Origin: a bacterium
GTDB taxonomy: Bacteria; JACRDZ01; JAQUKH01
Direction of reading: 5' to 3'
DNA: 41,973 nt
Assembly: GCA_028719205.1 (NCBI GenBank)
Contig: JAQUKH010000025.1
Coordinates: forward strand, 1 to 41,973
In this document: positions 25,122 through 32,097 of the stretch, one piece after another
How the letters are laid out: each line of letters opens with the position of its first letter
Position numbering within the stretch: position 1 is the stretch's first letter
Program-made: the position numbers and the translations under genes
The notes under the pieces: generated by a model
The model's database searches: none
What the model saw: only the letters and a program-made list of their open reading frames with translations
Told to the model about the DNA's origin: nothing

Positions 25122-25643
25122 ATGAGCAAAATAGCCCTATTCACGGATGTAAGTATAGATCCAAAATCAAAGATAGGGTTTGGCGCTTATTTAGTTATTC
25201 CGGAATCGGATTTAAGTGAGAATTCATTTGATACGATCAAAGATGAAGTGAAAGTCCGGAAATTTGAATCGACTTCATCAACTAAGTTAGAGATCGAAAC
25301 TGTTTTGTGGGCATTGGAGGAATTAGAAAAAAGTTATAAGATAAAAGATATAGAATGTAATTTATTGATATATACGGATTCTCAATGTATTGACGGTTTG
25401 TTAAACCGGAGGAACAGGTTAGAATATTTTGGGTTTAAAAGTTCAAGAACGAAAAATGAATTACACCATGCTATTCTTTATCGAAAGTTCTACGATCTTA
25501 GTGATCGGATAAAATTTGAAATCGTAAAATTAAAAGGCCATTCAAAAGTAGTTTCAAAAGATTTATTACATAAAATATTCTCAAATGTGGACAAGGGAGC
25601 CAGAAAGGCTTTAAGGGAATATCTGGAAAACACAATTAAATAA
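25122..25643 (+). CDS. RNase H-like protein
   Basis: The 173-residue product has an RNase H fold with four acidic residues in the right order: Asp9 in LFTDVS, Glu57 in TKLEIETVLWALEEL, Asp86 in IYTDSQ and Asp157 in NVDKGARKAL. A His140 (KLKGHSK) stands where the catalytic histidine of RNase HI lies. The overall sequence is divergent and longer loops separate the motifs, so an RNase HI-like nuclease is likely but the substrate is unknown. It follows hisD by 24 bases without a clear ribosome site. Confidence 0.65.
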   Translation: MSKIALFTDVSIDPKSKIGFGAYLVIPESDLSENSFDTIKDEVKVRKFESTSSTKLEIETVLWALEELEKSYKIKDIECNLLIYTDSQCIDGLLNRRNRLEYFGFKSSRTKNELHHAILYRKFYDLSDRIKFEIVKLKGHSKVVSKDLLHKIFSNVDKGARKALREYLENTIK

Positions 25644-25653
25644 TAATTTAAAT

Positions 25654-25682
25654 AAAAAAAGGGCAGACACAGGGGTCTGCCC
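25654..25682 (-). terminator. Intrinsic terminator for the minus-strand NFU gene
   Basis: Read on the minus strand, GGGCAGAC (25682-25675) pairs with GTCTGCCC (25668-25661) and is followed by seven T residues (25660-25654), a textbook terminator 25 bases after the NFU stop. The same hairpin with its flanking GTAGGGGC belongs to the family of the repeat at 3246-3278. On the plus strand there is no T-tract. Confidence 0.8.
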
Positions 25683-25707
25683 CTACAAAAATAAATAAAT
25701 TACTGAA

Positions 25708-25941
25708 TTATACCGCTATTACTTCTTTTACTGACGGTACTTCCTTTTTTAATATTTTTTCTACCCCGTTCTTTAAAGTCATCTGGCTCATGGGGCAGCA
25801 TCCGCAGGCGCCGGTTAATTTTACCTTTACTTTACCGTCGGAGGTTACTTCAACCAATTCTATATCTCCGCCGTCAGCTTTAAGCATGGGCCTTATTTTA
25901 TTCAAAGCAGCTTCAACTTTTTCTTTCATTTTGTCCTCCAA
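25708..25941 (-). CDS. NifU-like (NFU) iron-sulfur scaffold protein
   Basis: The 77-residue product is a stand-alone NFU domain with the CxxC motif Cys46-Gly-Cys-Cys49 in GACGCCPMSQMTL. Such proteins carry and deliver [4Fe-4S] clusters. It is the only supported gene on the minus strand, with its own promoter at 25980-25952 and a terminator. It may serve the many Fe-S proteins nearby: Rrf2, CysH, sulfite reductase and the radical SAM protein. Confidence 0.92.
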   Translation of the reverse strand: MEDKMKEKVEAALNKIRPMLKADGGDIELVEVTSDGKVKVKLTGACGCCPMSQMTLKNGVEKILKKEVPSVKEVIAV

Positions 25942-25951
25942 TGTTTAGACC

Positions 25952-25980
25952 TTTATATTATAGTTAGCGGTATTTGTCAA
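25952..25980 (-). promoter_or_regulatory. Promoter of the NFU gene
   Basis: On the minus strand, TTGACA (25980-25975) and TATAAA (25957-25952) are separated by 17 bases. The start codon is at 25941. This promoter is back to back with the plus-strand promoter at 25992-26019, so one short region controls both directions. Confidence 0.75.
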
Positions 25981-25991
25981 GTATTTTTTTC

Positions 25992-26019
25992 TTGACAAGA
26001 ATATTACTAAGAGTATAAT
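25992..26019 (+). promoter_or_regulatory. Promoter of the DNA glycosylase gene
   Basis: TTGACA (25992-25997) and TATAAT (26014-26019), both perfect consensus, are separated by 16 bases. The predicted transcript start is near 26026, about 16 bases before the TTG start of the gene at 26042. Confidence 0.8.
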
Positions 26020-26041
26020 AATCCCAAGTTAATAAGGCTTT

Positions 26042-26701
26042 TTGGGGTGTGAGATCTTTAATAAAGATTTGGTTAATAAGTTAAAAAAAGATTATCTTTT
26101 GCAAAAAAATAAGATAACGGCAAGAATAAGAGATTTCGATTCAATAGGCAAGAATGGAAATAATAAGGGTATTTTTGTTGAGCTCGTTTTTTGTATATTA
26201 ACACCTCAGTCTAAGGCGAAGTCCTGCTGGGCAGCAGTAGAACGTCTTTTAAAAAATGAACTGCTGTGGAAAGGAACACAAGTTCAAATCGTTAATGAAT
26301 TAAGTGGAGTAAGATTTAAGTACAAAAAGGCCGAGTATATTATTGAGGCAAGAAATAATTTTTTCAACCGCATACCTCTTAAGTCCACACTTGATGACTT
26401 TCCTGATAATATTGAAACTAGAGATTATATAGTAAATAATATAAAAGGTATTGGTTATAAAGAGGCAAGCCATTTTTTACGAAATATTGGAAAAGGGCAA
26501 GACCTTGCAATACTTGACAGGCATATACTAAAAAATCTTGTTATTTATAATGTGATAAATGAGGTTCCTGGTTCTATAACAAAAAATAAATATTTTGAAA
26601 TAGAAAATAAAATGATAAAGTTTTCTAAAAAGGTTGGAATACCGGTTATGCATTTAGATCTTTTGTTTTGGTCTAAGGAAACAGGTGAAATATTTAAATA
26701 A
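26042..26701 (+). CDS. N-glycosylase/DNA lyase, Ogg2-like
   Basis: The 219-residue protein belongs to the helix-hairpin-helix glycosylases. IKGIGYKEASHFLRNIG carries the hairpin with the catalytic lysine (Lys140), and LAILDRHIL has the active-site aspartate (Asp159). The N-terminal LVFCILTPQSKAKSCWAA helix matches archaeal-type Ogg (Ogg2). These enzymes remove 8-oxoguanine and cut the strand by beta-elimination. The start is probably TTG 26042, with AAGG four bases upstream. The cell therefore faces at least some oxidative damage. Confidence 0.82.
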   Translation: MGCEIFNKDLVNKLKKDYLLQKNKITARIRDFDSIGKNGNNKGIFVELVFCILTPQSKAKSCWAAVERLLKNELLWKGTQVQIVNELSGVRFKYKKAEYIIEARNNFFNRIPLKSTLDDFPDNIETRDYIVNNIKGIGYKEASHFLRNIGKGQDLAILDRHILKNLVIYNVINEVPGSITKNKYFEIENKMIKFSKKVGIPVMHLDLLFWSKETGEIFK

Positions 26702-26794
26702 GGAGGTGGGAGAAAAGTTAGTTGTTTTTTGCAATGAGTTTTATTAAATTTCTCTTGTGTTTAAAAGAGAGCAATGAGAAAAAGGAGATTTGGA

Positions 26795-27061
26795 ATGGCA
26801 AGTACTAGACTTTATGTAGGAAATTTGAAGTATTCTACAACAAATGAACAGTTACAAGAAATATTTTCTGTCTATGGTGAAGTAAAACAAGTCAATATAA
26901 TTGAAGGCAAAGGTTTTGGTTTTGTTGAAATGTCAAATGAAGAAGAAGCTGAAAAAGCAAAAACTGCATTGAATGGAACTGATTTTTTAGGCAGGACACT
27001 AAAGATCGATGAAGCTCATCCACCGAAAGAAAGACAACCAAGAAGGGATTTCAGAAGCTAA
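26795..27061 (+). CDS. RNA recognition motif (RRM) protein
   Basis: The 88-residue protein is a single RRM, with RNP2 as LYVGNL (5-10) and RNP1 as KGFGFVEM (about 41-48), ending in a short arginine-rich tail. Such small bacterial RRM proteins resemble cold-shock-linked Rbp proteins. I start at ATG 26795, seven bases after AAAGGAG; the open frame extends back to 26774 without homology. A 93-base AT-rich leader precedes it, with a possible stem TCTCTT/AAGAGA. A terminator follows. Confidence 0.9.
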   Translation: MASTRLYVGNLKYSTTNEQLQEIFSVYGEVKQVNIIEGKGFGFVEMSNEEEAEKAKTALNGTDFLGRTLKIDEAHPPKERQPRRDFRS

Positions 27062-27107
27062 TATCTGAAATTCTTATTTGAATAAATGATAGTTTGATGT
27101 AAATAAA

Positions 27108-27140
27108 GGGGAAATCTTTAATTAGATTTCTCCTTTTTTT
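27108..27140 (+). terminator. Intrinsic terminator after the RRM gene
   Basis: GGGGAAATCT (27108-27117) pairs with AGATTTCTCC (27124-27133), ten pairs with one G-U, around a 6-base loop. Seven T residues follow directly. It separates the RRM gene from the sulfur operon. Confidence 0.88.
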
Positions 27141-27161
27141 ATTTCTTATAACATTTTTATC

Positions 27162-27190
27162 TTGACAAATAGGTTTTTGTTTATTATAAT
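27162..27190 (+). promoter_or_regulatory. Promoter of the sulfur-assimilation operon
   Basis: TTGACA (27162-27167) and TATAAT (27185-27190) match the consensus perfectly with a 17-base spacer. A GATAGGAG ribosome site and ATG 27220 follow. No second promoter was seen before 34733, so all genes from 27220 to 34723 may share this one. The first gene encodes an Rrf2 regulator, which suggests autoregulation; no operator could be defined. Confidence 0.85.
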
Positions 27191-27219
27191 ATCACTAAAA
27201 CGATAGGAGTAGTAGTGTT

Positions 27220-27663
27220 ATGAGGCTTTCAACAAAAGGACAATATGGTACCAGGGCGATGCTTGAATTGGCTCTTTATAAAGAGGGCCCATTATTGCTG
27301 AGAACTATTGCAAAAAATCAGGATTTATCTGAAAGATATCTTGAGAGGATAATGACTGACTTAATTTCAGCGGGTCTTGTAAGAAGTTTAAGAGGGAAAT
27401 GCGGAGGTTTTATTTTGGCAAAACCCCTGGATGAAATTAAGTTAAGCCACATTATTCAGGCAACAGAGGGATCAATCAGCCCGGTTGATTGTTTGGATGA
27501 TCCTAAATCATGTAAGCGTGTTAAATATTGTGTGACTTATGATATCTGGGGAAGATTGAAAGATGAAATGCAAAAGGTGCTTGATTCAATAACCTTGGCT
27601 GATATGGTCCAAATGCAAAAGAAAAAAACTAAAGAATTAGAAAAAGAAATGTATTACATCTAA
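27220..27663 (+). CDS. Rrf2/IscR-family transcriptional regulator
   Basis: The 147-residue protein starts MRLSTKGQYGTRAMLELAL, with the winged helix following (LSERYLERIMTDLISAGLVRSLRG). Three cysteines at 91, 98 and 104 sit where IscR binds its [2Fe-2S] cluster. It heads the sulfur operon, 12 bases before cysH. I infer that it controls the operon in response to Fe-S or cysteine status; related Rrf2 proteins (CymR, IscR) do this. The ligand is not known. Confidence 0.88.
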   Translation: MRLSTKGQYGTRAMLELALYKEGPLLLRTIAKNQDLSERYLERIMTDLISAGLVRSLRGKCGGFILAKPLDEIKLSHIIQATEGSISPVDCLDDPKSCKRVKYCVTYDIWGRLKDEMQKVLDSITLADMVQMQKKKTKELEKEMYYI

Positions 27664-27675
27664 TAAGGAGAAAAA

Positions 27676-28374
27676 ATGACGGAAGATTTAGAGCAAAAAA
27701 CACCGCAGGAAATAATCAAGTGGGCGCTTGAAAAATATCAAAACAAGGTTGCCCTGGCTTCAAGTTTTGGGGCAGAGGATGTAGTTTTGATAGATATGCT
27801 GGTAAAAGTTGCAAAAGAGAATGATCTGGGGGATGTGGAAATTTTTACGTTGGATACCGGCAGGCTGCCTGAAGAGACATATAAATTGATGGATAAAATA
27901 AGAGAAAAATATGGTGTAAATCTGGAAGTTTATTTTCCTGATACAAAAGCTGTGGAGGATATGGTCTATGAGCATGGATTTAATTTGTTTTACAAGAGTA
28001 TTGATTTAAGAAAATTATGCTGCAAAGTCAGAAAAGTTGATCCTTTAAACCGCGCGTTGAAAGGTTTAGACGCATGGATTTGTGGGTTAAGAAAAGAACA
28101 GTCTGTGACAAGGTCTGAAGTTAAAAAAGTTGAATTTCCTAAAGACGGTAAAGGGATAGTTAAAATAAATCCACTAACTGATTGGACGGAAAAAGATGTA
28201 TGGAATTACATAAAAAGGAATGACGTGCCATATAATGAACTTCATGATAAGAATTATCCAAGTTTAGGTTGTGGGCCTTGTACCAGGTCTATTAAACCGG
28301 GCGAGGATGTAAGAGCTGGCAGGTGGTGGTGGGAAAGCCCGAACAAGAAGGAATGTGGATTACATAGTAAGTAA
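27676..28374 (+). CDS. cysH: Adenylylsulfate (APS) reductase, Fe-S type CysH
   Basis: The 232-residue enzyme reduces adenylylsulfate to sulfite and [17 protein letters not shown] and [12 protein letters not shown] are the nucleotide-binding parts. Cys115-Cys116 (KLCCKVRK) and Cys199-Cys202 (GCGPCTR) are the four [4Fe-4S] ligands that distinguish APS reductases from cluster-free PAPS reductases. ECGLH at the end (Cys227) carries the catalytic cysteine. No APS kinase gene follows, which fits direct APS reduction. It is preceded by AAGGAG. Confidence 0.93.
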   Translation: MTEDLEQKTPQEIIKWALEKYQNKVALASSFGAEDVVLIDMLVKVAKENDLGDVEIFTLDTGRLPEETYKLMDKIREKYGVNLEVYFPDTKAVEDMVYEHGFNLFYKSIDLRKLCCKVRKVDPLNRALKGLDAWICGLRKEQSVTRSEVKKVEFPKDGKGIVKINPLTDWTEKDVWNYIKRNDVPYNELHDKNYPSLGCGPCTRSIKPGEDVRAGRWWWESPNKKECGLHSK

Positions 28375-28382
28375 GCAAAGAC

Positions 28383-28414
28383 AAGTCACAAGTTTCAAGT
28401 CACAAAGTCACAAG
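28383..28414 (+). repeat. Three short copies of AAGTCACAA between cysH and sat
   Basis: AAGTCACAA occurs at 28383-28391, 28397-28405 and 28405-28413. Downstream, GTGAC (28433-28437) and GACTTGTG (28444-28451) are inverse to parts of it, so the 107-base gap can fold back. It resembles dispersed intergenic repeat sequence more than a regulatory site. Confidence 0.5.
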
Positions 28415-28481
28415 AAAAAAAAGTATGTTACTGGTGACGTGGGGACTTGTGCACTGGAGGCTTTTTATAAAAGGAGCTAAA

Positions 28482-29636
28482 ATGATTCTACCTCATGGTG
28501 GTAAGTTAACAAATTGTGTCAAAATTGGAGATGAAAAAGAAAAGCTTATAAAAAAATCGAAACATTTAAAAAAAATTCACCTCACTCCAAGGGAAATATC
28601 TGATCTGGAGATGATTGCTATTGGTGGATTTAGTCCGTTAGATGGATTTATGAGAAAAAAGGACTATCACAATGTAATAGAGTATAACCGGTTGGTTACG
28701 GGGTTGCCTTGGACTATTCCTATTACTCTAGCGGTTAATAAAGAAGAAGCAGATACTCTTAAAGAAGGCGAAGATGCCGCGCTAGTTGATGCTTCCGGAA
28801 AAGTGCTTGCTATTCTTCATTTGGATGAAAAATATGAATATGACAAAAAAAAAGAGGCCAGATTGGTCTATGGTACAGAGGAAGCAGTCCATCCGGGCGT
28901 AAAAATAGTTTATGAGCAGGGAGAAGTTCTTTTAGCCGGTAAAGTCAGTGTTATAGAATGCCCTAAACATAATGATTTTATAAACTATAGATTAAATCCT
29001 GCTGATACACGGAGGATCTTTAAAGAACGCGGATGGAAAAGGGTTGTCGGCTTTCAGACAAGAAATCCTGTTCATCGGGCGCATGAATATATTTTAAAGT
29101 GCGCGCTGGAGGTGGTTGACGGGTTACTGCTTCATCCTATTGTCGGAGAAACCAAGAGCGATGATATTCCGGCGGATACACGGATGAAATGTTATGAGGT
29201 TTTATTGGAAAAATATTACCCGAAAGAAAGAGTTCTTTTAGCGGTGAATCCGGCGGCAATGAGATACGCGGGCCCGAAAGAAGCGATTTTCCATGCCATT
29301 GTCCGGAAAAATTACGGCTGTACGCATTTTATAGTCGGCAGAGATCATGCCGGTGTTGGAAATTATTATTCTCCTTTCGCGGCTCAGGATATCTTTGATG
29401 AGTTCTCGCATGATGAGATCGGTATAATCCCGCTTCGGTTCGGGAACAGTTTTTATTGTAAAAAATGTGAAGGAATAGTTTCTGAAAAGACTTGTCCTCA
29501 TCCAAAAGAAGAACACTTTTCTCTTAGCGGGACAAAAGTAAGGGATCTATTGAGAAACGGCGAGATGCCGCCGGTTGAATTTACGAGGCCGGAAATCGCG
29601 AAAATTTTGATCGGATGGGCGAAAAATCTGGCATAG
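28482..29636 (+). CDS. sat: Sulfate adenylyltransferase (ATP sulfurylase)
   Basis: Sat makes adenylylsulfate from ATP and sulfate, the substrate of the CysH just upstream. The 384-residue protein has the active-site signature [13 protein letters not shown] (QxRNPxHxxH) and [11 protein letters not shown]. It also has a C-terminal zinc-type CKKC...C...H region, as in the homo-oligomeric bacterial and archaeal form. I start at ATG 28482 behind AAAGGAG; the frame extends to 28425 through repeat sequence without homology. There is no fused APS kinase domain. Confidence 0.95.
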   Translation: MILPHGGKLTNCVKIGDEKEKLIKKSKHLKKIHLTPREISDLEMIAIGGFSPLDGFMRKKDYHNVIEYNRLVTGLPWTIPITLAVNKEEADTLKEGEDAALVDASGKVLAILHLDEKYEYDKKKEARLVYGTEEAVHPGVKIVYEQGEVLLAGKVSVIECPKHNDFINYRLNPADTRRIFKERGWKRVVGFQTRNPVHRAHEYILKCALEVVDGLLLHPIVGETKSDDIPADTRMKCYEVLLEKYYPKERVLLAVNPAAMRYAGPKEAIFHAIVRKNYGCTHFIVGRDHAGVGNYYSPFAAQDIFDEFSHDEIGIIPLRFGNSFYCKKCEGIVSEKTCPHPKEEHFSLSGTKVRDLLRNGEMPPVEFTRPEIAKILIGWAKNLA

Positions 29637-29659
29637 GGCAAAGAGCATGGAGCATAGAG
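29637..29659 (+). repeat. AGCATRG short repeat between sat and the JAMM gene
   Basis: GCATAGG (29632-29638) is followed by AGCATGG (29644-29650) and AGCATAG (29651-29657), a degenerate 7-base tandem repeat starting at the sat stop codon. It fills the gap to the next gene and supplies part of its ribosome site (AGAGGG). Confidence 0.4.
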
Positions 29660-29665
29660 GGAAAA

Positions 29666-30067
29666 ATGATGGAGATTAAGAAAGAATTTATAGCCCAAAT
29701 TATGGAACAGGCAAAAAAGGGGCGTCCCAAAGAGGTTTGCGGAATTATCGCGGGTAAAGAAGGTACGGTAAAAAAAATATATGAAATGGCAAATGTTTCA
29801 GAGACTCCGGAAACATTTTATTTTATGGATTCACAGGAGCAGTTTAAGGTATTAAAGGATATGCGAAATTCAGGGATAGAGATGCTGGGGATCTATCATT
29901 CTCATCCGGCATCCAGGGCTTATCCTTCAGAAGAAGATTGCAGGATGTGCTTTTATCCTGATGCGTTTTACATGATAATTTCGCTTAAGAATTTTGACAG
30001 GCCGGAAATTGGCGCGTTTAAAGTAAATGGGAACAAAATTACTGAAGAAAGATTGGAGATCGTATGA
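29666..30067 (+). CDS. JAMM/MPN+ metalloprotease (Mec/HcyD-like)
   Basis: The 133-residue protein has the complete JAMM zinc site: Glu23 in KEVCGIIAG, His78 and His80 in YHSHP, then Ser88 and Asp91 in PSEED (H-x-H-x7-S-x2-D). Bacterial members such as Mec and HcyD trim residues after the C-terminal diglycine of sulfur carriers. The operon encodes two carriers whose diglycines are internal to fusions (31600 and 33328), which are the obvious substrates. The start is ATG 29666 or 29669, behind AGAGGG. Its last four bases overlap the sulfite reductase gene. Confidence 0.9.
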   Translation: MMEIKKEFIAQIMEQAKKGRPKEVCGIIAGKEGTVKKIYEMANVSETPETFYFMDSQEQFKVLKDMRNSGIEMLGIYHSHPASRAYPSEEDCRMCFYPDAFYMIISLKNFDRPEIGAFKVNGNKITEERLEIV

Positions 30068-31590
30068 GCGATAAAATAAATGTTGAAGAATTAAAAAGAG
30101 GCGGAGTTGTAAAGTTAAAAGAAAAAGGGTTATTTTCTGTCTGGGTTAAAACTTATTGCGCTAATCTTAATTCAAAGCAATTAAAAAAAGTTGCGGAATT
30201 GAGCGAAAAATACGGGCGCGGCATTATCCTGTTTTCTACACGGCAGATTCCGATCATTCCTTTTGTAAAGCTTGAGGATATTGATGCCATAAAAAGAGAG
30301 CTGAAAAAAGTTGAGGTAGGCCTTGACAGGTGCGGGCCGAGGATCCGGAACATAAATGTCTGCTATGAAGATAGTATCTGCAAAGACGCTATAAGTAATT
30401 CTTTGCTTTTAGGTGAAAAGCTGGAAAAATATTTTGATGACCCGATACTTCATAAAACAAAAATTGGTATTTCCGGATGTTCCAGAGACTGTATTGCCGC
30501 AAGGGTTTTAAATGATCTATGTTTTATCAGCGTGGGGAAGAACGGCCTTTATGACGCGTATCTGGGCGGCAAGCTTGGATTAAAACCATTTATCGGTTTA
30601 AAAATGGCCGGGCCGATTTCGGAGGATAATTGTATTAAATTTGTTGATAATTATTTTAATTTAATGAAGAGAGAAGGGAAAGACAAGGAACGCTCAGCGG
30701 ATATAATAAACAGGCTTGGCAAAGAGGCAGTTCAAAAAGACGTTTTAAAGGACCTTGATAAAATTGATATTTCAAAAATAAAATGTTCAACGCATGTTGA
30801 GGATAAACAATTTGATAAAGTAATTCTGAAAATTAAGGCAACCTGCGGTGAGCTTACAGCAAAACAGGTTAAAAATATATCAGATGTGGCAGAAAAATAC
30901 GGAAATGGATTTATACATTTTACGATCTATGGTTCGCCGGAAGTACCGGGTATAGACAAAAACAATATTGAAAAGATAAGGCTGGAACTTTTAAAGGAAA
31001 ATGTGGAGATACTTGATAAGGGTATTGATAATATACAGACATGTTTTGGGGGGTATTGTGTTAAAGGAGTATTTGATACTCAGTCTTTGTTAAAAAAAGT
31101 AGATAGATCAATTGGAGAATCCGGTTTAAAAAATCAGGATATAAAAATATCCGCGTCCGGCTGCCCCAGTTCCTGCGGGATTTCATACCTTTCCGATATC
31201 GGATTTTTAGGGGTAGTTGAACCTGTGATAGATGAGGGTAAATGCAGCGGATGTGGTATTTGCGAAAAAAACTGCAAGGTTAAGGCAATAAAGATCATTA
31301 ATAAAATAGCCTTTGTTGATAAAACAAAATGCAGTTATTGCGGAGAATGTATCAAAAGCTGCCCTGTTGATGCTGTCCAGGCAAAAAGAGCGGGAATAAA
31401 AATGCTGGCTGGCGGGGCTTACGGCAAAGAAACAGCATTAGCGGAGCCTATCGCTGAGTTTTTATCCGAAGAGAAGGCATTAAACATTACAAAAAATTGT
31501 TTACAAATAATAAAAGAAAGAAATATCAAATTAAGAACAATAATTAACGAAGTAGGGCTCGATAAGTTTAAAAAAATGGTTTTAAAATAG
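30064..31590 (+). CDS. Two-module siroheme sulfite reductase with inserted ferredoxin domain
   Basis: The 508-residue chain holds two sulfite reductase modules. Module 1 (about 1-235) has Cys100, 106, 139 and 143 (C-x5-C ... C-x3-C). Module 2 (about 250-508) has Cys327, 332, 367 and 371 (C-x4-C ... C-x3-C). A 2x[4Fe-4S] ferredoxin (Cys394/397/400/404 and 423/426/429/433) is inserted in module 2 after FLGV, the place it occupies in DsrA and AsrC. Both modules therefore keep a siroheme/[4Fe-4S] set; in CysI only one half does. The role is sulfite to sulfide, the product feeding the carriers downstream. AsrC- and low-mass-type reductases are the nearest relatives. Confidence 0.85.
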   Translation: MSDKINVEELKRGGVVKLKEKGLFSVWVKTYCANLNSKQLKKVAELSEKYGRGIILFSTRQIPIIPFVKLEDIDAIKRELKKVEVGLDRCGPRIRNINVCYEDSICKDAISNSLLLGEKLEKYFDDPILHKTKIGISGCSRDCIAARVLNDLCFISVGKNGLYDAYLGGKLGLKPFIGLKMAGPISEDNCIKFVDNYFNLMKREGKDKERSADIINRLGKEAVQKDVLKDLDKIDISKIKCSTHVEDKQFDKVILKIKATCGELTAKQVKNISDVAEKYGNGFIHFTIYGSPEVPGIDKNNIEKIRLELLKENVEILDKGIDNIQTCFGGYCVKGVFDTQSLLKKVDRSIGESGLKNQDIKISASGCPSSCGISYLSDIGFLGVVEPVIDEGKCSGCGICEKNCKVKAIKIINKIAFVDKTKCSYCGECIKSCPVDAVQAKRAGIKMLAGGAYGKETALAEPIAEFLSEEKALNITKNCLQIIKERNIKLRTIINEVGLDKFKKMVLK

Positions 31591-31599
31591 GAGAATTTT

Positions 31600-32061
31600 A
31601 TGGCTGTAAAATTGATAGTCAGCGGAAAACCGGAAGACTTTGAAAGTGAATTGACCATATTGGAATTTTTAAATAAAAAAAATATTTGGGTTGATATGGT
31701 TACTGTTGAGGTTAATGATAAGATCATTCCGAAGCAGGATTATCAAAAGGTGTCCTTAAAGGAAAACGACAGGGTAGAAACAGTGTTTTATATGGGCGGC
31801 GGCATGGTTGATATTAAAATTAATGAAAAACTTGATATCCGCGGGGTGCTTTGTCCCATGAATTTTGTTAAGACGGTTTTAAAGCTGGAACAAATGCAGG
31901 ATGAAGAAATATTAGAGGTTTTACTCGATGACGGTGATCCGATCGCGAATGTACCGCGGAGTGTGAAGGAAGAAGGTCATGAGATCGTGGCAGTTGATAA
32001 AATGGAGAATGGATTCAGGCTATTAATTAGAAAGAAACTCCCCCTTGATCCCCCTCTTTAA
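31600..32061 (+). CDS. ThiS-TusA fusion: ubiquitin-like sulfur carrier with internal triglycine joined to a TusA domain
   Basis: Residues 1-68 are a ThiS/MoaD-like beta-grasp domain ending KENDRVETVFYMGGG, where a free carrier would end. After one methionine, residues 70-144 are a TusA domain with LDIRGVLCPMNFVKT (Cys85 the sulfur-carrying cysteine) and VPRSVKEEGHEIV. The second proline of the usual CPxP motif is replaced (CPMN). The diglycine can only be adenylated if cut free, which the operon's JAMM protease could do. The last eight residues (KLPLDPPL) are encoded by a palindromic repeat that overlaps the stop codon. The start follows AGGAG. Confidence 0.85.
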   Translation: MAVKLIVSGKPEDFESELTILEFLNKKNIWVDMVTVEVNDKIIPKQDYQKVSLKENDRVETVFYMGGGMVDIKINEKLDIRGVLCPMNFVKTVLKLEQMQDEEILEVLLDDGDPIANVPRSVKEEGHEIVAVDKMENGFRLLIRKKLPLDPPL

Positions 32062-32084
32062 TTAAAGAGGGGGGTGGGGGAGTT
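32036..32084 (+). repeat. 49-base palindromic repeat covering the 3' end of the ThiS-TusA gene
   Basis: Outer arms AACTCCCCC (32036-32044) and GGGGGAGTT (32076-32084) flank an inner perfect palindrome, CCCCCTCTTTAA (32050-32061) with TTAAAGAGGGGG (32062-32073). It looks like a dispersed C-rich MITE/REP-type repeat. It supplies the last codons and the TAA of the upstream gene and ends 14 bases before the ATG of the next. Such a strong hairpin could lower expression of the distal genes. Confidence 0.8.
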
Positions 32085-32097
32085 AAAGGAGTTTAAT

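Noticed and set aside
25661-25687. Plus-strand terminator after the RNase H-like gene
   Set aside because: The hairpin has no T-tract on the plus strand; the T-run is on the minus strand and serves the NFU gene.
28383-28414. CRISPR array
   Set aside because: The repeats are only 9 bases, adjacent or overlapping, without spacers of regular length.
28425-28481. N-terminal extension of sat
   Set aside because: It translates repeat-containing intergenic sequence; ATP sulfurylase homology and the AAAGGAG ribosome site both point to ATG 28482.
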